From Peredibacter sp045999315 (GTDB lineage: Bacteria; Bdellovibrionota; Bacteriovoracia; Bacteriovoracales; Bacteriovoracaceae): a DNA stretch of 64,000 nt. The stretch lies in the NCBI RefSeq assembly GCF_045999315.1, contig NZ_CP174607.1:2790001-2854000 (forward strand), given 5' to 3'. Under the pieces are notes generated by a model that saw nothing but the letters and a program-made list of their open reading frames with translations, did not search any database and had not been told where the DNA came from. The position numbers and the translations under genes are program-made. Every line of letters begins with the position of its first letter. Positions within the stretch are counted from its first letter, which is position 1. Below are positions 59,871-64,000 of this stretch, one piece after another.

Positions 59871-61094
59871 ATGCGTTGGCTCATTGGCCTCTTCTTATTC
59901 ATCTCACTGGCACTCTTTGGCGGATACATTATCCTCAAAGGGTACCCATATCGTTTGTATTCAAACTGGACCCAGGGAAAAAACTGGAACAAATACTACT
60001 ACATTCCAAAGTACAGAGAATCGTATTTAAAACCTGTGGCGATTCAGGAGATCACTCCTTACGTTGAGGACTATAAGCAACTTTGGAAACCTTTCCCTCT
60101 GAGAAATGCATTGGTTCCACTTCCAGTAAGACATCCACTTTTTCAGACCATTCCGCTGGTTGAATACACCGGAAAAAATTCGGCCCCTCAGATGGGAATG
60201 ATCATTCTTGCTCCTAATGGGAGAGAGCTCTCTCGTCTCTACACATTGCCGACGTCGATGTATCAGGATCATTCTCAGGGGCAGGAGTTGTTTAAACTTC
60301 CATTCGTGAGAAATAGGATTTTAAAACTAGCTGTGGACAGTGTTTGGAAAGATATTTTCTCTCATGAGATAGTGGTGAAATCGAAGAGCATGGATGAGAT
60401 GATCTATGATCTTTACATTCTTTATCTGAGATCAAAAATTCTTCCAAAAGAAACCATCCGCTATGGCCTCATGAAGAACGGTAGTCAGGCCCTGATTGAA
60501 CTAGAATCAAAAGACCGAGACTACAGTGTGGAAGTCATTTTCACTCAGCAGAACGGAAGCATTTATGCCTATGCCTTAAAGACTGAGAGAAACAGCGTCG
60601 AATCAAAAAAACTTCGCTCGAAGTTTTTGGAAGAGATCACTTTTAATCCAATTGATCAGGCCATGGGGAAAATTCTCTATACCGAGTTTAAGCAACTCAA
60701 TTTCGCCCGTCAGGTAGATCAGGAAGGGATGCTTTATCTCTTCTCAGCTTGGTCTCAGGAAGTAGAGAATGTGGAGCTTTTAAGAGAGATGATTTTTTAT
60801 CTGGAACGCGGACGTTCGAACACTCGTCAGCTTCGCGCCCTCTACACATATTCACTTAAGCAGTATGGTAAGACCTTTACCACGCGGAAAATTTTCAGTG
60901 AGTCCGATGATCCAAATCTCGTGCTTCAGCGAAAAATTGAAATTGAGAACATCGAGAAAAAACAGCAAGCTGAGATCTCTAAGCAAGCGCCACCTCAACC
61001 TGTGGAGTTAACTCCGGATGAGAAGATGAATCTTTACCTCAAGAAGGCGAGAGAAGAAGGTCCTGCGGCCAAAAACGACATGACCATTCACTAA
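59871..61094 (+). CDS. Membrane-anchored protein, unknown
   Basis: A 407-residue protein with one N-terminal membrane helix (~4-23) and no cleavage site, so probably an inner-membrane anchor with a periplasmic body. The body is mixed strand and helix with many Tyr, and ends in a charged, Lys/Glu/Gln-rich tail (residues ~345-405, KIEIENIEKKQQAEIS). I do not recognise a domain. AAAGG lies six bases before ATG. The stop overlaps the convergent FGase-like gene by four bases. Confidence 0.6.
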   Translation: MRWLIGLFLFISLALFGGYIILKGYPYRLYSNWTQGKNWNKYYYIPKYRESYLKPVAIQEITPYVEDYKQLWKPFPLRNALVPLPVRHPLFQTIPLVEYTGKNSAPQMGMIILAPNGRELSRLYTLPTSMYQDHSQGQELFKLPFVRNRILKLAVDSVWKDIFSHEIVVKSKSMDEMIYDLYILYLRSKILPKETIRYGLMKNGSQALIELESKDRDYSVEVIFTQQNGSIYAYALKTERNSVESKKLRSKFLEEITFNPIDQAMGKILYTEFKQLNFARQVDQEGMLYLFSAWSQEVENVELLREMIFYLERGRSNTRQLRALYTYSLKQYGKTFTTRKIFSESDDPNLVLQRKIEIENIEKKQQAEISKQAPPQPVELTPDEKMNLYLKKAREEGPAAKNDMTIH

Positions 61095-61906
61095 GAATCG
61101 AAGGTCTCAAATCCTTTAATTAAAACTTCCGTTAGCGTCGGTCTCAGATGGGCCACTTTTTCAGGAACGAGTTCCTTGGTGGTCTCGTCCATGTAGACGC
61201 TACGATTGATCTCAATCTGGATGTTGTTCGTTCTGAATTGATCCACATACTCAGTGACGTAACCACCAACGTAAGGATCATTTAAACTCGCCTCATGACC
61301 TTTACTGATCAAAGACTGCTGAAAGAACTGAATGAATTCAGGAGTGGCCGTTTTGCCTTTTCGATCACTCACGCAAAAATCCGGACGATGCATCTTCTGG
61401 TTCGGATTCTGCTTCATATGGTATTCAGTTGGTTTCGAAGGCATCGAATGAAGATCAACCATCGAGACCTTACCAGACTTCCTTTTCTCAAGGTCCTGGA
61501 GGGCCGATTTCATGATTTCAAAATAAGGGCGGTGGTAGATCTCAATGAACTTTTCCACTTCCGCTGGTGTCGGATCTTTCACTACCAGCTGCTTACCCTG
61601 AGTATTGTTTTTCCAGAACAGAACGCAGTTACTTTCAGCGCGGTTTAGGTCCACGCAAACACGGTGCACATGGGCCACTAAAACCGCAATACCAGCACTC
61701 TGAAGGGCCTTGATATCCACTAGCTCGTTGACCTTGTAGTCCACGTCTTCCTTGTAGGCCCTTAAATCACCGGAAAGATAGGCCTCGAACTCCTTAGGGA
61801 TATTCTCCCCTGAATGAGGAATCGAAAGCAGACCCCGGTAATGGGTCCCAAGGGGAGCGTAATAGTCAAACAGAGGGGATTTTTGAGGATGATCGAGACT
61901 AAACAT
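61091..61906 (-). CDS. N-formylglutamate amidohydrolase family protein
   Basis: A 271-residue protein. LSIPHSGENIP matches the FGase N-terminal block, VDLNRAESNC is a second, and SMVDLHSMPS a third, with His and Glu likely binding a metal. HutG-type enzymes end the histidine degradation route, but this family also contains other amidohydrolases, and no hut genes are near. GGYVTEYVDQFRTNNIQIEI is the C-terminal block. No signal peptide. Confidence 0.8.
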   Translation of the reverse strand: MFSLDHPQKSPLFDYYAPLGTHYRGLLSIPHSGENIPKEFEAYLSGDLRAYKEDVDYKVNELVDIKALQSAGIAVLVAHVHRVCVDLNRAESNCVLFWKNNTQGKQLVVKDPTPAEVEKFIEIYHRPYFEIMKSALQDLEKRKSGKVSMVDLHSMPSKPTEYHMKQNPNQKMHRPDFCVSDRKGKTATPEFIQFFQQSLISKGHEASLNDPYVGGYVTEYVDQFRTNNIQIEINRSVYMDETTKELVPEKVAHLRPTLTEVLIKGFETFDS

Positions 61907-61982
61907 GTGAAAAATTTACCATAAATTCTGGGCTTTCGTCCATGAAATGGTTTATAAATGGGACACACTCTAAGAGGTATTT

Positions 61983-63281
61983 ATGAAGTTTCCCGGCCGG
62001 CGCAACACCAAGCACTATTTCCCAGTAGAAGATAAACCCCGTAGCTCTTTTGACGAAGAAATTAATCGTCCAGGGAACGTTTATGTGGTGGGGATTGATC
62101 AGCTACTCGTTGATATCGAAATTCCGGTTGATGACGCCTTCTTAGAAAAACATAAATTCACCAAAGGTGAGTCCTTCATCATTGATGATAACCTGGCCGA
62201 TACCATTTACTGGCAATACAAAAACGCCGGGCAGATCACAGGTGAGTTCCCTGGTGGGGCCGTAGGAAATACCCTTCATAACTTTTCCATTCTTTCAGAT
62301 TGTCCATCAGTGGCCCTGGGAACAATTAATAAAAATATCGAACTTGGTGACTACGCTTTTAAATATATCTGTAACACCAGCTCGAAGGTGAACCTGACTT
62401 ATCTTCAGCCTTGTCCACGTCCAATGGGCCGTGCTCTTTGTTTCGTGAGCCCTGATCGCGATCGTACGTTTGCCATCAGCAAAGGCTGTATGAACGATCT
62501 TTCGCCAGAATTCATTCCGGTGGACGTGATCGAAAAAGCGGCCTCACTTCTGGTTTCTGCTTATACTCTTCGTGATGAAAACTCTTCGATCTTTAAATCA
62601 ACTTTGAGAGCACTTGAAGTGGCAAAAAACGCTAATGTGCCAGTTGTTCTTTCACTTGGTACAAGCGGTCTTGTGAATGAAAAGAAAGACCTCCTTTTGG
62701 ACATTATTCCAAAATACGTTTCTGTGATTGCGATGAATGAATCTGAGGCCCTGTCTTTAACAGGAGTTTCTGATCCACTTCGTGCGGCCGAGAAAGTTCT
62801 CGATATGTGCGATATGGTGCTTTTAACTGTGGGCGCTCGCGGTCTTTATATTGGTGCTCTGACAGATGCGGCCCATGCTCGTGAAACGAAAGAGCCTCTT
62901 CATACAAAATCAATCGTTGAATACAACAAGTATGAGTACTCACGTGCTCGTCGTCGTGCTGATTGTGATGGTGTCTTAAAAGTTTACTCGCACATTAACC
63001 CGTTCCGTGGTGGACCTCAGATGATTAAGAACACCAACGGTGCAGGGGACGCGGCACTTGCGGCCGTTCTTCATGACATCTCTGCTTGTCAGTACCACAA
63101 AAACAAAGTTCCAAATTCTCCGAAGCATAGTGCGGCCTATTTGACTTACTCTTCGATTTCTCAAATTAGTAAGTATTCAAACCGCGTATCATTCGAAGTT
63201 CTAAGCCAGAACTCGCCACGTCTTCTTCGTGGTCTTCCTGAGAAAGAGGACGGACTAGAAGAAGCATACTGGGAAAAGTAA
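61983..63281 (+). CDS. gsk: Inosine/guanosine kinase (PfkB family), enterobacterial type
   Basis: A 432-residue PfkB-type sugar kinase. By recall it is collinear with E. coli Gsk over its whole length: both open MKFPGxRxxKHYFPV, share VVGIDQxLVDIE, CNTSSK/R, NTNGAGD near the C-terminal active site, and end PRLxRGLPEREDxLEESYW-like. PfkB NTNGAGDAALAAVLHDI holds the catalytic Asp. It salvages guanosine or inosine to the monophosphate. Gsk of this type is best known from gammaproteobacteria, typical prey. AGAGG lies six bases before the ATG. Confidence 0.93.
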   Translation: MKFPGRRNTKHYFPVEDKPRSSFDEEINRPGNVYVVGIDQLLVDIEIPVDDAFLEKHKFTKGESFIIDDNLADTIYWQYKNAGQITGEFPGGAVGNTLHNFSILSDCPSVALGTINKNIELGDYAFKYICNTSSKVNLTYLQPCPRPMGRALCFVSPDRDRTFAISKGCMNDLSPEFIPVDVIEKAASLLVSAYTLRDENSSIFKSTLRALEVAKNANVPVVLSLGTSGLVNEKKDLLLDIIPKYVSVIAMNESEALSLTGVSDPLRAAEKVLDMCDMVLLTVGARGLYIGALTDAAHARETKEPLHTKSIVEYNKYEYSRARRRADCDGVLKVYSHINPFRGGPQMIKNTNGAGDAALAAVLHDISACQYHKNKVPNSPKHSAAYLTYSSISQISKYSNRVSFEVLSQNSPRLLRGLPEKEDGLEEAYWEK

Positions 63282-64000
63282 TGGCCCAGGATCAAACCAA
63301 GAAAGAGGCCCTCTTCAATGAAGTGAAGGGGTCCCTCTTTGAGTATTTGGTCGCCAAAGAAATCGCCCGTCTTGGGAATGAAGAGTTACAGTTTCAACAA
63401 ACCCTCGATCGAAACTATCTTCACGTTTTGTCTCAGCAAGACAGAATGGTGAGACAGTTTTATCCGGAGATGCTCCCTTTTTTGAATCAAGTTTCGAAAA
63501 ATACCGTTACCCGCATGGTGGAGTACTTAGGGAAACTTCCTAAGAATCCAAAAGTGATGGGTAAGTTTTCTAATTCGGCCATTCATGATGAAATTCATGA
63601 GGCCGACCTTCTGGTGAATATTGAAGAGGTTCTTCTTCCTGTGAGTTTGAAACTCAATAAGAAGCATGCTTATGTGAACACCAAGAGTGGGGGAATCAAA
63701 AGTTTCTTTCTGCAGTACTTTCCCTTCTTAGAAACGTCGATTCAGGAAAGATTCAATCAGTTAGTGGATCTGGAATTTGGCCGCATGGCCGTTGAGCTTC
63801 ATGCTCTTCACGATCTGGATTATTTGGGGAACTTTGGATTGTGGGTGCAGAAAGGTTTCTCTGAACTACCGGGAGAGTTGGATCAAGACTCGAGAAACAT
63901 TTTAAAGGCCTATTACGCTCGCATCGCTCAAGAAATGCATTCAATTCTTTCAAACGCTCAGAAACAAAACCCGGAAGGTTTTGCGGCCTCGTTGGCCCCA
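63281..64000 (+). CDS. Unidentified protein, 5' part only (cut by window edge)
   Basis: The frame opens at ATG 63281, overlapping the gsk stop (TAATG), and is open for 240 codons to the window edge. The protein starts MAQDQTKKEALFNEVKGSLF and is soluble and charged. IHDEIHEADLLVNIEE followed by VSLKLNKKHAYVNTKSGGIK gives a pattern that could suit a PD-(D/E)XK-type nuclease core (acidic, then x-x-K), but the central acid in the usual E-x-K is a Ser. I do not assign a family. Co-translation with gsk is likely. Confidence 0.75.
   Translation, partial: MAQDQTKKEALFNEVKGSLFEYLVAKEIARLGNEELQFQQTLDRNYLHVLSQQDRMVRQFYPEMLPFLNQVSKNTVTRMVEYLGKLPKNPKVMGKFSNSAIHDEIHEADLLVNIEEVLLPVSLKLNKKHAYVNTKSGGIKSFFLQYFPFLETSIQERFNQLVDLEFGRMAVELHALHDLDYLGNFGLWVQKGFSELPGELDQDSRNILKAYYARIAQEMHSILSNAQKQNPEGFAASLAP

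Overview
The window looks like a stretch of chromosome from a Bdellovibrio-and-like predator, most likely the Bacteriovorax/Peredibacter/Halobacteriovorax lineage (Bdellovibrionota). This is an inference. It rests on moderate-to-low GC, short intergenic gaps, a complete-looking block of mevalonate genes, an HNH-family protein of a type I associate with Bdellovibrionota, many exported beta-barrel and Cys-rich lipoproteins of unknown function, and Gram-negative envelope genes. I saw no rRNA, tRNA, CRISPR array or insertion sequence, and no gene-free stretch longer than about 220 bases.

Layout. 1-7341: end of a short-chain dehydrogenase, a small membrane protein, then a tight eight-gene glycan block (two GT9 heptosyltransferase-like enzymes, two GT4 enzymes, an SDR, a GmhB-type HAD phosphatase, a mutarotase-fold protein, a DUF6165 protein). 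7474-11085: a full-length ABC exporter with the layout and motifs of the eukaryotic ABCC/MRP family. 11082-13449: two rRNA-methyltransferase-type genes around a CBM9-like protein. 13495-19932: isoprenoid operon (type 2 IPP isomerase, HMG-CoA reductase, GYDIA-type GHMP kinase, diphosphomevalonate decarboxylase, mevalonate kinase-like protein) ending in a secreted GH15 glucoamylase. 19974-33703: mostly minus strand: crotonase-like protein, DUF2914 protein, TrxB, a plus-strand pair of outer-membrane barrels, a truncated HNH-family gene, a 42-bp near-perfect palindrome, GlpD, an acidic-repeat protein, SecA, an M23 peptidase and a PP2C phosphatase. 33922-40225: the conserved prkA-yeaH-spoVR stress operon followed by a chemoreceptor. 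40208-44040: a hydrolase and two exported unknowns.

44109-50586 is a housekeeping block: an RpoH-like sigma factor behind what looks like its own heat-shock promoter, rpsO, pnp (both with structured leaders), dut, a small PHA-system-like protein, a 2Fe-2S ferredoxin and a peptide:proton symporter. 50647-61906 is rich in lineage-specific genes: two Cys-rich lipoproteins, another barrel, an App1 phosphatase/C45 hydrolase/membrane-protein operon, and an operon whose last product joins a long coiled coil to a C-terminal Hsp20-like domain. The window ends with a guanosine/inosine kinase strikingly like the enterobacterial enzyme, overlapping an unidentified gene cut by the window edge.

Most notable items: the ABCC-like exporter, the 42-bp palindrome, the coiled-coil/Hsp20 operon, the Gsk gene probably taken from prey, the heat-shock-type promoter in front of the rpoH-like gene, and an octamer (GGCCCTGG) that by hand count lies on only one strand. 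All similarity statements come from reading the proteins and recalling families; no search was run.
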